Source of the DNA: Floridanema evergladense
Lineage (GTDB): Bacteria > Cyanobacteriota > Cyanobacteriia > Cyanobacteriales > Aerosakkonemataceae
Assembly (NCBI RefSeq): GCF_041929205.1
Contig: NZ_JBHFNT010000072.1
DNA length: 64,000 nucleotides
Strand: one strand, 5' to 3'
Shown here: positions 51,470-60,535 of the stretch, one piece after another
Layout of the letters: every line of letters begins with the position of its first letter
Position numbering within the stretch: position 1 is the stretch's first letter
Notes under the pieces: generated by a model
The model's database searches: none
Told to the model about the DNA's origin: nothing
The model's input: the letters and a program-made list of their open reading frames with translations, nothing else
Made by a program: the position numbers and the translations under genes

Positions 51470-53128
51470 ATGACTGCAAAGGTAAAATCCTTTGATTCAC
51501 CTGTACCAGAGATGACTAGTGGGAGAAAACGTTATGTTCCTCGAAATCATCGGCGGATTCTTTGTGCTTTTCCCAAGTATGCTCCTTCTTTTGGTACTTT
51601 TTATCATGCTTATCCCCTTTCCGGTCGTCGGGTGAAGGCGATGATGCCTCCCCAAGGTCTTTTGATTGTGGCTGCTTATTTGCCTCAAGAGTGGGAAATT
51701 CGATTTATTGATGAGAATGTTAGACCTATTAAAAAGTCTGATTTCCAATGGGCGGATGTGGTAATTGTTAGTGGAATGCACATTCAGCGTCAAGAAATTA
51801 ATTATATAAATGAACGGGCGCATCAAGCTGGGAAAATTACGGTTGTGGGTGGGCCTTCGGTTTCTGGTTGTCCAGAATATTACCCGGATTTTGATATTTT
51901 AAATATTGGGGAATTGGGTGATGGGACCGATCGCTTAATTGAGTATTTAGATCGACATAATGAACGTCCAAAAAGTCAAATTCGCTTTGAGTCTAAGGAA
52001 CGTTTACCTTTAAGTGAGTTTCCTATCCCGGCTTATGATTTGATAGATTTACGTAATTATTTTATGGGGGATATTCAGTTTTCTAGCGGTTGTCCTTATC
52101 GCTGCGAATTCTGCGATATTCCTGAGCTTTATGGGCGCGATCCTCGGATTAAACCACCGGAACAAGTTTTGGCAGAATTAGATGCGATGTTAATGGTGGG
52201 TAGTCCGGGGGGAATTTATTTTGTAGATGATAATTTTGTGGGCGATCGCAAAGCGTTAATGCAGTTATTACCTGCTTTAATTGACTGGCAAAAACGCAAT
52301 GGTTATCCGGTACAATTTGCTTGTGAAGCAACTTTGAATTTAGCTCAAAGTCCGAAAATTTTAGAAATGATGCGGCAGGCTTATTTTACGACGGTTTTTT
52401 GTGGAATTGAAACGCCCGATCCGAAGGCTTTGCACTCAATTTCTAAGGTGCAAAATTTGAGTATGCCGATTTTAGATGCGATAAAGATTTTGAATAGTTA
52501 TGGCTTGGAGGTAGTATCGGGAATTATTCTGGGATTGGATACGGATACTCCTGAGACGGGCGATCGAATTTTAGAATTTATCCGACTTTCTAATATTCCG
52601 GTTTTAACAATCAATTTACTTTACGCTTTGCCCAAAACTCCTTTGTGGCGTAGGTTAGAGGCGGAAGGTAGATTGGTTTTTGATGAAAAACGAGAATCGA
52701 ATGTAGATTTTTTAATGCCTTACGAACAAGTGGTGGAAATGTGGCGGCGCTGCATTACTAAAGCTTACGAACCTGAGTTTTTATATCAAAGGTTTGCTTA
52801 CAATATGGAACATACTTATCCCAATCGAATTAAAGTACCAAATAGTCCGCAGCGTGCTTCCCGGGCAAATCTCAAAAAAGGTTTATTTGCGTTGGGAAAT
52901 ATCCTAGTCCGCGTCGGGATATTTGGTAATTATCGCCAGACTTTTTGGCAGTTTGCCAAACCAGCTTTAAAGGCTAAAAAAATTGAAAGTGTAATTCATG
53001 TGGGGTTAATTGCCCATCATTTAATTACCTTTGCTCAAGAGTGCGATCGAGGTCAAGAGTCTGCTTCTTTCTATTCTCAAAAAATCCGCAAAGCGGAAAT
53101 GTTACCAATCAAAGTAGGTTCTCGATAA
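51470..53128 (+). CDS. hpnP: Hopanoid C-2 methylase (B12-binding radical SAM)
   Basis: 552 residues. The N-terminal cobalamin-binding-like domain begins RILCAFPKYAPSFGTFYHAYP and contains MPPQGLLIVAAYLP, RFIDENVRP and VVIVSGMHIQ. The radical SAM cluster motif is SSGCPYRCEFCDIPELYGR (C208, C212, C215). FACEATLNLAQ, GIETPDPKAL, GIILGLDTDTPETGDR and YALPKTPLW complete the core. These stretches match HpnP, which makes 2-methylhopanoids, more closely than other B12 radical SAM proteins I can recall. The hopanoid neighbours support the call. GAGGAG lies upstream of ATG 51470. Confidence 0.88.
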   Translation: MTAKVKSFDSPVPEMTSGRKRYVPRNHRRILCAFPKYAPSFGTFYHAYPLSGRRVKAMMPPQGLLIVAAYLPQEWEIRFIDENVRPIKKSDFQWADVVIVSGMHIQRQEINYINERAHQAGKITVVGGPSVSGCPEYYPDFDILNIGELGDGTDRLIEYLDRHNERPKSQIRFESKERLPLSEFPIPAYDLIDLRNYFMGDIQFSSGCPYRCEFCDIPELYGRDPRIKPPEQVLAELDAMLMVGSPGGIYFVDDNFVGDRKALMQLLPALIDWQKRNGYPVQFACEATLNLAQSPKILEMMRQAYFTTVFCGIETPDPKALHSISKVQNLSMPILDAIKILNSYGLEVVSGIILGLDTDTPETGDRILEFIRLSNIPVLTINLLYALPKTPLWRRLEAEGRLVFDEKRESNVDFLMPYEQVVEMWRRCITKAYEPEFLYQRFAYNMEHTYPNRIKVPNSPQRASRANLKKGLFALGNILVRVGIFGNYRQTFWQFAKPALKAKKIESVIHVGLIAHHLITFAQECDRGQESASFYSQKIRKAEMLPIKVGSR

Positions 53129-53162
53129 ACTAGCGGGAAATAACCCCAAGGATGAGGAACAA

Positions 53163-54176
53163 ATGAGAAAGATTACGTCTGGTATTAGAGCAGACATTCG
53201 CTGGGTAATTCTTACGGGAATGCAGTTTTTCTTTAGCAAATTGAAGCGGTTTATTCGCTGGCTAATTGTTGGAGCAATTCTGTTTTTTTTAATTGGGGTA
53301 CTGCGAGAACATTGGCAGCAAGTAGCAGCAATTCGGATTGATAAAACAGGTTGGTTATTTTTAACTATTTCTCTAATGGTGACAATGTTAGCTCAAACTT
53401 GGGCGGGTTGGGTTTGGAGTTGGATGTTGCAGGATTTCAAACAACCAAGAAATAGTTTATGGATAATTAATGTTTACTTAAAGACTAATATTGCCAAGTA
53501 TTTACCTGGGAATGTCTGGCATTATTATGGCAGGGTGAAAAAGCTTAGAGATTCTGGAGTACCTACTTCTACGGCAACTTTGAGCGTGTTGATCGAACCA
53601 ATTTTACAAGCGGCAGCGGCGGTTTTAATGATTATTGTTGGGCGGCAAATCAGCGGCTCAATTTTAGATCAAACAAGTATTTGGAGTTGGCAATTTTTAG
53701 GCGCGATCGCAGTTTTAATGTTATTACATCCTTGGGTTCTCAATCCAATTTTGCAAATGTTGGGTAAGTTTGAAAAGCAACCGAAAGGTGCTGAGAATTT
53801 CGATCCTTTAAGTTGGAAAATTGATAACTACCCGGTAAAACCTTTGGTAGGATCTCTGGGATTTTTGAGTTTACGGGGGATAGGTTTTTGTTTGATTTTA
53901 TTGGCTTTTACTAATTATAATTTGAGCCAATTACCCATGCTTTTGAGTGCTTTTAGCATTGCTTGGGTGACATCTTTAATTGTTCCGGGTGCTCCGGGGG
54001 GAATAGGGGTGTTTGAAGCAACTGCGATCGCACTTTTAGCACAACCTTTTTCTACTGCTGTAGTTTTTAGTACAGCGGCACTTTACCGTTTAATCAGTAT
54101 TGTTGCCGAAACTTTAGCTGTTGGTATGGTTTGGTTAGAGGAAAAGCGGGAGAAGTACAAAAAAGCAAATACTTAA
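53163..54176 (+). CDS. UPF0104/LPG-synthase-like membrane protein (HpnL-like)
   Basis: 337 residues, about eight membrane segments, with family marks IAKYLPGNVWHYYGRV, SVLIEPILQAAAAVLM, and VPGAPGGIGVFEATAIALL. It belongs to the flippase-like domain family (UPF0104), which includes HpnL of hopanoid clusters, thought to move lipids. It lies 34 nt downstream of hpnP on the same strand and is probably cotranscribed. It is a paralogue of the gene at 54600-55610. Transport role is inferred. Confidence 0.82.
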   Translation: MRKITSGIRADIRWVILTGMQFFFSKLKRFIRWLIVGAILFFLIGVLREHWQQVAAIRIDKTGWLFLTISLMVTMLAQTWAGWVWSWMLQDFKQPRNSLWIINVYLKTNIAKYLPGNVWHYYGRVKKLRDSGVPTSTATLSVLIEPILQAAAAVLMIIVGRQISGSILDQTSIWSWQFLGAIAVLMLLHPWVLNPILQMLGKFEKQPKGAENFDPLSWKIDNYPVKPLVGSLGFLSLRGIGFCLILLAFTNYNLSQLPMLLSAFSIAWVTSLIVPGAPGGIGVFEATAIALLAQPFSTAVVFSTAALYRLISIVAETLAVGMVWLEEKREKYKKANT

Positions 54177-54599
54177 ACCATCGATCGGCAATACATATTA
54201 TTACTAGTTCAATCCGATTATTGCTAATCATTAAACTAGTCTAAAGAATCTATAACAATTCTTGATTCTAGTCTGTAATGTATTAGTGTTAGTATTGAGG
54301 CGGGTGACTAATTAATCATTTCTTTACCTATTGATAAAGAAGATTAAAGCTGGTTCCCTGTTACTTAGTACTGAATTTCGGTGTGAGCTAAGTAAAAATT
54401 TTGACAAAATTTTCATCAACTACGGTTGTCTACCTTAAGGCAGATGAACTAATAAAGTTAATAGTTACAAATAGTTCAAGTGCAACCTAAATCAAAGCAG
54501 ATTGATTGTAAAATCTGAACTAGAAATTTTTTCAGATTTGTGATAACGTCTGTTAGTTGAATTAGCCAAACTCTGTAGAACTCAAATAGATTAAACATC
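54177..54599. other. Intergenic region between the two HpnL-like genes
   Basis: A 423-bp AT-rich gap. I see no gene, RNA or repeat-family member. Its length suggests that the second HpnL-like gene has its own promoter. Confidence 0.4.
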
Positions 54600-55610
54600 A
54601 TGAACCAAGTGTGGTCTAAAACAAAACGTTACTTGCAATGGGTAATGTTAGGAGGAGTGCTATTCTTTTTCGCTAAAGCATTCAGCCGTCACTGGCAAGA
54701 AATAGCAGCAATTAGAATAGATGGTTCAGGAATGCTATTTTTGGGACTAGGTGTTACTTTGAGCTTAATAGCTTTTGCCTGGTCTGGGATAGTCTGGCAT
54801 TGGACGCTAGGAGAGTTTAAGCAAAAACTAAAACCCTTTTGGTTAGTCAAACTTTACCTAAAAACTCATATTGCTAAATATTTGCCGGGGCACGTTTGGC
54901 ACTATTGCGGGAGAATTTGGGGCGTTAAGCAAGTGGGCGTGCCCGGAGAAATTGCTACTATTAGCGTGATTATCGAACCTTTCTTGATGATAGCTGCGGC
55001 TTTAACTACTGCGATCGTCAGTTGTCTGATAGCACGAGAAGGAACTAAAGATTTTCAACATTTAAATAATTGGGGTCTACAAGTTCTTTCATTACTGGGC
55101 GTAATGTTAATTGTACATCCCAAATTTTTAAACCCAGCATTGGCAATCTTGGGTAAATTCAAGGGAAACAAAAAAGATTGTCCCGGTGTAGATTTGAAAC
55201 ATTGCCGGATTGAAAGATATCCCGTAAAACTGTTAATTGCTGAATTAATTTTTGTGGCTCTTAGAACTAGCGGCTTTATCTTCACTTTCGCAGCTTTACA
55301 CCCAGTTGCACCACATCAAATAATGATTTTGGTGAGTGGTTTTAGTCTAGCTTGGTTAGCAGCTTTAGTGTTACCCGGAGCACCCGGAGGTGTGGGAGTA
55401 TTTGAAGCAGCAGCGATGATGATTTTAAGTAAATCATTTTCGCCTGGAGTAGTTTTAAGTGTAGTGGCTGTATTTCGGGTAGTCACTATTTTGGCAGAAG
55501 CAATAGGCGCAGGTTTAGCTTATTTAAGTGAACGTCGCACTAGAGAAGCTTGTCAATTAGCTTTGGTAGAAGAACGAGTTGTAGATAGGGAACTGATTGG
55601 TATTAAGTAG
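54600..55610 (+). CDS. UPF0104/LPG-synthase-like membrane protein (second paralogue)
   Basis: 336 residues with the same layout as the gene 424 bp upstream: IAKYLPGHVWHYCGRI, SVIIEPFLMIAAALTT, LPGAPGGVGVFEAAAMMIL. The shared motifs and length point to an old tandem duplication with considerable divergence elsewhere. It ends with a longer charged cytoplasmic tail (ALVEERVVDRELIGIK). A lipid-flipping or export role in the hopanoid locus is inferred. Confidence 0.82.
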   Translation: MNQVWSKTKRYLQWVMLGGVLFFFAKAFSRHWQEIAAIRIDGSGMLFLGLGVTLSLIAFAWSGIVWHWTLGEFKQKLKPFWLVKLYLKTHIAKYLPGHVWHYCGRIWGVKQVGVPGEIATISVIIEPFLMIAAALTTAIVSCLIAREGTKDFQHLNNWGLQVLSLLGVMLIVHPKFLNPALAILGKFKGNKKDCPGVDLKHCRIERYPVKLLIAELIFVALRTSGFIFTFAALHPVAPHQIMILVSGFSLAWLAALVLPGAPGGVGVFEAAAMMILSKSFSPGVVLSVVAVFRVVTILAEAIGAGLAYLSERRTREACQLALVEERVVDRELIGIK

Positions 55611-55663
55611 ACAGAATTAAAGACAGGTGAAAGGAAAAAATTGGTCAAATAAATCAAGTTTGT

Positions 55664-55722
55664 TGTGAGGACTTCAGCCCTTCTATTTAGGTAAAGAACG
55701 ACTAAAGTCGCTACAACGAACT
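55664..55722. repeat. ACGACTAAAGTCG dispersed repeat
   Basis: GAGGACTTCAGCCCTTC, then GAACGACTAAAGTCGCTACAACGAACTAA split over 55694-55722; same family as 30252-30320. It lies between convergent genes and may help terminate both. Confidence 0.7.
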
Positions 55723-55727
55723 AATGA

Positions 55728-56744
55728 CTAAATTCCGAACACGCTGGTAATGGCACGTCCTACGTTGTTAGGCTGCATTGCGTCAACTGCTGCTGTGGGT
55801 TCATAGCCGCAATGTACCATGCAATCTTCACATTTGGGATTTCCGCTTTTGTGTCCGTATTTACTCCAATCTGTGTTATCTAGGAGTTCTTGGAAGGTGG
55901 CGTAATGACCTTCGTTTAACAAGTAACAGGGTTTTTGCCAACCTAAAACGCTGTAACTCGGACTTCCCCAAGGGGTGCATTCGTAGTCTTTTTCCCCGGT
56001 GAGAAAGTCTAAAAATAGGGGGTTGTGGTTAAAGTTCCATTTCTTTTTCCCGGCTTTGTAGGGGGCTAATATTTCCCGGAATAAGGCTTTTGTTTGTTCC
56101 CGTTTCAAGAAGTGTTCTTGATCTGGTGCCCATTCGTAACTGTAACCGGGAGAAATCATCATTCCGTCGATATTTAGGGTTTCGAGGAAGTCGAAAAACT
56201 GCTGCATTTCTTGAGGGTTTGCACCTTCAAAAACTGTGCTATTTGTGGTGACTCGGAAACCTTTGGCTTTGGCGGCGTGAATGGCTTTTACTGCGGTGTC
56301 AAATACGCCTTTGCGATCGACACATTTATCGTGTAATTCCCTTAACCCATCTAAGTGAACGCTGAAAGTTAGGTAAGGGGAAGGTTCAAACTTATCTAAA
56401 CTTTTCTCCAGTAAAATGCCGTTTGTACAAAGGTAAACGAATTTTTTCCGTTCTACTAAACCTTTAACTATTTGGTCAATTTGTGGATGTAAAAGTGGTT
56501 CTCCGCCCGGAATAGAAATTACTGGTGCGCCGCATTCTTCTGCTGCTTTAAAGCATTGTTCTGGAGTGAGATTTTGCTTGAGAATGTCGGTTGGGTGCTG
56601 AATTTTCCCGCATCCAGGACAAGCTAAGTTGCAGCGAAACAGGGGTTCTAACATTAAAATTAGCGGGTATTGTTTGCGCCCTTTCAATCGCTGACTGACA
56701 ATATATTTGCCAACTTCAAAAGCTTGTAATAAGTTAATTGCCAT
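55728..56744 (-). CDS. hpnH: Adenosyl-hopene transferase HpnH
   Basis: A radical SAM enzyme that joins the 5'-deoxyadenosyl group to hopene, the first step of side-chain building in extended hopanoids. The cluster motif is RCNLACPGCGKIQ (C38, C42, C45), followed by ISIPGGEPLLHP and FSVHLDGLRELHD; the C-terminus has CEDCMVHCGYEP, an auxiliary cysteine region typical of HpnH. 338 residues, complete. It is 18 nt downstream of hpnA and probably in one transcript with it and the RND gene. Confidence 0.95.
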   Translation of the reverse strand: MAINLLQAFEVGKYIVSQRLKGRKQYPLILMLEPLFRCNLACPGCGKIQHPTDILKQNLTPEQCFKAAEECGAPVISIPGGEPLLHPQIDQIVKGLVERKKFVYLCTNGILLEKSLDKFEPSPYLTFSVHLDGLRELHDKCVDRKGVFDTAVKAIHAAKAKGFRVTTNSTVFEGANPQEMQQFFDFLETLNIDGMMISPGYSYEWAPDQEHFLKREQTKALFREILAPYKAGKKKWNFNHNPLFLDFLTGEKDYECTPWGSPSYSVLGWQKPCYLLNEGHYATFQELLDNTDWSKYGHKSGNPKCEDCMVHCGYEPTAAVDAMQPNNVGRAITSVFGI

Positions 56745-56762
56745 TTGGTGTTTCTCTCCTCG

Positions 56763-57770
56763 TCACCGTGCGGAATTATACTTTAAATCTAACGCAAAAT
56801 TTTTACTAAACCAATCTACGGCATTTTTTAATGCTGTGGGAATTGGTGTTTGGGGTAAACCTAATTCGCGGACAGCTTTAGCAGCATCATAATACATTTT
56901 TTGAGTGGACATTCGCACGCCATCTAAGGGAACAAAAGGAGGTTTACCTAATGGTGCTAACACACATTCATCAATCCAAGCTACTGTTAAAGGTAAGAAG
57001 GGGGGAATGGTGGTTTGTGGTGCGGGTATTCCGGTAATTGTTGAGAGTTCATCTAAGAATTGTTTGAGGGTGAGGTTTTGGTTTCCCAGAATATAGCGAT
57101 CGCCCTTCCTCCCTTTTTTTAATGCTAACAAATGTCCTTGGGCGACATCTCGCACGTCGATAAAGTTTAACCCAGTATCTAAGTAAAAAGGCATTTGTTG
57201 TCGCAGGAACTTTAAAATTATATCACCTGTGGGAGTTGGTTTTATATCCCAAGGGCCGATCGGACAAGTAGGGTTAACAATTACCACGTCTTGTCCTAAT
57301 TTTACCGCTTTTTGTGCTTCTTGTTCTGCCCAAAATTTCGATTTTTTGTATTCGCCAATTAGCTTTTCTACCGGACTTTGGTAGGTTTCGTCAGCGACTC
57401 CGCCTTCTTTTACGCCAATGGCGGCGACGGAACTGGTGTAAACTGTGCGATCGATTTTCGCTTTTCTAGCAGCAGCTAAAATGTTCTTAGTTCCTAACAC
57501 ATTTTGCTGATAAAGGGCTTCTTTATCTGATTGCCAAAGAGAGTAAAGGGCGGCGACATGAAATAATACCTCGCAACCAATCATTTTATCAGCAAGGTCA
57601 GGGTCGTTGAGGTCGCCTTTGACAATTTCGATATCTAAGTTTTGCAGGTTATCTAATTTGCTAATCGGACGAACTAAAGCTTTTACTTTGTAGCCTTCTT
57701 GCAAAAGTAACCTAACTAAATTCGCACCGATAAAACCCGTTCCGCCTGTGACAAATGCTGTTTTAGTCAT
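56763..57770 (-). CDS. hpnA: Hopanoid-associated sugar epimerase HpnA
   Basis: 335 residues of extended SDR type: TGGTGFIGANLVRLLL, VLFHVAALYSLW, YTSSVAAIG, and the Y-x3-K site reading YKKSKFWAEQEA. It resembles HpnA, found throughout hopanoid clusters but without a proven reaction. Position between hpnH and an RND permease, all on the minus strand with gaps of 3 and 18 nt, supports an operon for hopanoid modification and transport. Confidence 0.92.
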   Translation of the reverse strand: MTKTAFVTGGTGFIGANLVRLLLQEGYKVKALVRPISKLDNLQNLDIEIVKGDLNDPDLADKMIGCEVLFHVAALYSLWQSDKEALYQQNVLGTKNILAAARKAKIDRTVYTSSVAAIGVKEGGVADETYQSPVEKLIGEYKKSKFWAEQEAQKAVKLGQDVVIVNPTCPIGPWDIKPTPTGDIILKFLRQQMPFYLDTGLNFIDVRDVAQGHLLALKKGRKGDRYILGNQNLTLKQFLDELSTITGIPAPQTTIPPFLPLTVAWIDECVLAPLGKPPFVPLDGVRMSTQKMYYDAAKAVRELGLPQTPIPTALKNAVDWFSKNFALDLKYNSAR

Positions 57771-57773
57771 GGG

Positions 57774-60380
57774 TTATTTTAATTTAAACCGCGATCGAAA
57801 ATCATCTAATAAAGTGTAGACTACGGGAACTACTATCAAGCTTAGTATTGTTGATGATACTAAACCACCTGCGATCGCAATTGCCATTGGCGCACGTAAT
57901 TCTGCACCTGCACCTTTACTTATAGCCAAGGGTAACATACCCAAAATTGTTGATACTGTTGTCATCATAATTGGGCGGAAACGGACTGGTCCTGCGGTTA
58001 AAATTGCCTCATTTCTCTCCATCTTGGCGTTTCGCAATTGGTTGATGTAATCTACCAGCAAAATAGCGTTTTTGTTGCTAATTCCTAATAGAAACACAAA
58101 ACCGATTAAAGAAATCATTCCGAAATCGCTGTTAGTTAAAAATAGTGCTAGTACAGCACCGACTAATGCTAAAGGCAAAGATAAGCCAACAACAAAAGGA
58201 TCGCTCCAACTTTTAAACAGCACTAACAACAATATTAAAATACAAAGTGCCGACAAAATTAAAGTTGTGCCAAAACTGGTAAATATTTCATTGCTGCGTG
58301 CTGAATCTCCACCTAAACTTAAAGTAACACCCGGAGGAACAATTGGTTTAGCAATAGCGAGGATTTGGTCTGTAGCTTCGCCAATCGTAATTCCTTGACC
58401 TAAATTAGCGCTAATATGAACTACTCGTCGTCGATCGGTTCTTTCTATTTGGAAAATCGCACCTTGTTCGTCAGTAGCACCAATTAAAGATACATCTTCT
58501 AGACCGGGAATTTTGCTAATTTCGGCTTGAATTTCCCTTGCTGCTTTACTACTAAGGGCTAAATCTTGTCCGATTAAACCAATTTGTAGGGGTTTTTGTC
58601 CGCCTGTGTCGATAAATTGAATATCTTCAATGCTGGTAGAAACTCCTGGTAATTGTGGTAATTGTTCGCGAATTTTATCTTGAAATTGGGCGGTAGTAAG
58701 TTGGCGTTCTGGCTTTAATTTAACGTAAAGATTGCCGCGATTTGGTTGTTGGGGACGAATCCCGACAATAGTGTAAACTGTTTCTACTTCTGGGGCTTTT
58801 AATACTACTGCTTCGAGTTGTTTAGCGACATCTAAAGACTCTTGTAAAGGATCGCTTTCTTCTCCGGGAACTTGTAGCCAAGAAGGAAGTAAGGAAGAAA
58901 CGGATAATGGTGCTGTGTAACTAATATTAAATTCGCCGCGATCAAGTTTGGGAATAAAACCTTTAGGAATAAATGGAATTAACGCCACGCCTCCAATTAA
59001 ACTTAAAGTCGCTATTCCAACAACAATCCGACGATGAGTTAAAGACCATTTTAAAACCTGACGATAACCAGCGGCGAACCTTAACCAAATTTTTTGTCCG
59101 CGACGCATTCCTTTGTTAGTTGGACATTTAATCCAATAAATTGCTAACACAGGTGATAATGTGCGGGCGACTAGCCAGGAAGCAAGCATAGCAGCGGAGA
59201 CGGTAATACCAAAAGGCTGGAAAAATTGACCGATTACGCCTTGCATGAAAGCGATCGGCAAAAACACGGCGACAGCTGTTAAAGTACTTGCGGTTACTGT
59301 GATGCCTATTTCTCTGGTAGCGTTTAAAGCAGCGTTGCGGGGAGATTCGCCGTTTTCAATGTGACGAGTAATATTTTCCACATCGACGATCGCATCATCG
59401 ATAATACTACCAATAACTAAGGCTAAAGCTAACAGCGTAATTGTTTCCAAATTGAAGCCAAAAAATGCCATAACGATGAAAGTTCCCAATAAAGAAATTG
59501 GGATCGCTAAGGCGGAAATGAAAGTGGCTCGCCAATTCCACAAAAAGGGGTAAATTACAATTACGGATAAAATAATTGCTTCAAATAAAGCATCGATCGT
59601 AGCTTGAGTGGCAGCTTTTATATAGTCTGCTTGGGTGGTAGCTAAGATAATTTTGATATCGGGTAACTGCGATCGCAATTCTTCCACTTGCTTTTCTACA
59701 GCCGAGGTTACTTCTAAGGCGTTAGCGTCACCTTTTTTCACCACTTGAAAAGCTAGTGCATCGTTTCCATTAAACCTAACTGCGGAAGTTGGTTTATTTG
59801 TGTCTCCCGTCATTCCGCCTAATAAGTTAACTCTCTCCACTCCTGATAATTTAGAAATAGTTGGAACAATCTGTTTTTGAGCTATTTCTGTCAACTGGGT
59901 GGGATTTTTTAGGGAACTATCAATGGCGTAGCTGACAACAGCAGATTCATTTAAGTTAATCGGAATAACATTCAGCTTTGTACCCGATGGAAAATTTAAA
60001 GGTTGGAGTGCAGCTTTTACTTGATTTTCCGCATCATCCAAATTTGTTCCCACCTGAAAAGCTAAATTAACTAATGATTGTTTGGGATAGGAAGAAGAGT
60101 TAGTGTTTTTCCGCCTGGGAATATCTTCCACAGACTGTTCGATCGGAATAGTAAGTTTAGCTTCCACTTCCGTCGCTTGGGGGAAAGATGAGGAAGCACT
60201 GATGACTACTACCGGAAAAGTTATGTTAGGGAAAAGGGCGAATTTTAGGGAACTAAAAGCCAAAATCCCGGCTACCACAACAGCGATCCAAAAACCAATC
60301 GTGAAACGGGGATGAGCGATCGCTACCCTGGAAATGTTAAACTTTTCTCTTCCTGACACCTTGGGAGTTGGCTTTTGCAT
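57774..60380 (-). CDS. RND efflux permease (AcrB/MdtB type)
   Basis: About 868 residues from ATG 60380 (a GTG at 60398 would add six). RND marks: FALFPNITFPVVVISASSSFP, IPIEQSVEDIP, the central IIDDAIVDVENI with the proton-relay aspartates, and the second-half FLLGISNKNAILLVDYI. It is shorter than the usual 1030-1080 residues, with reduced periplasmic regions. No membrane-fusion partner adjoins. The start overlaps an operon with hpnA and hpnH, so export of a hopanoid is plausible, although hopanoid HpnN transporters are of a different RND subfamily. Confidence 0.88.
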   Translation of the reverse strand: MQKPTPKVSGREKFNISRVAIAHPRFTIGFWIAVVVAGILAFSSLKFALFPNITFPVVVISASSSFPQATEVEAKLTIPIEQSVEDIPRRKNTNSSSYPKQSLVNLAFQVGTNLDDAENQVKAALQPLNFPSGTKLNVIPINLNESAVVSYAIDSSLKNPTQLTEIAQKQIVPTISKLSGVERVNLLGGMTGDTNKPTSAVRFNGNDALAFQVVKKGDANALEVTSAVEKQVEELRSQLPDIKIILATTQADYIKAATQATIDALFEAIILSVIVIYPFLWNWRATFISALAIPISLLGTFIVMAFFGFNLETITLLALALVIGSIIDDAIVDVENITRHIENGESPRNAALNATREIGITVTASTLTAVAVFLPIAFMQGVIGQFFQPFGITVSAAMLASWLVARTLSPVLAIYWIKCPTNKGMRRGQKIWLRFAAGYRQVLKWSLTHRRIVVGIATLSLIGGVALIPFIPKGFIPKLDRGEFNISYTAPLSVSSLLPSWLQVPGEESDPLQESLDVAKQLEAVVLKAPEVETVYTIVGIRPQQPNRGNLYVKLKPERQLTTAQFQDKIREQLPQLPGVSTSIEDIQFIDTGGQKPLQIGLIGQDLALSSKAAREIQAEISKIPGLEDVSLIGATDEQGAIFQIERTDRRRVVHISANLGQGITIGEATDQILAIAKPIVPPGVTLSLGGDSARSNEIFTSFGTTLILSALCILILLLVLFKSWSDPFVVGLSLPLALVGAVLALFLTNSDFGMISLIGFVFLLGISNKNAILLVDYINQLRNAKMERNEAILTAGPVRFRPIMMTTVSTILGMLPLAISKGAGAELRAPMAIAIAGGLVSSTILSLIVVPVVYTLLDDFRSRFKLK

Positions 60381-60535
60381 AGGGAAAATATAGCCCACAC
60401 TGAGAGTAAGCTTACTAGCAATCCTTTTTTTCCCATGCTAACTACGTGACACTTGATAATCTGTAATAATCGCCATGTAGTTAACAACTCTACCTAAAGA
60501 CGTAGGTTAGAGAGACAATCAGTGGAGTGTAACGG

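Noticed and set aside
57774..60380. Naming the RND permease hpnN
   Set aside because: Its motifs are of the AcrB/MdtB branch, whereas HpnN belongs to the MMPL-like branch; only the genomic position suggests hopanoids.
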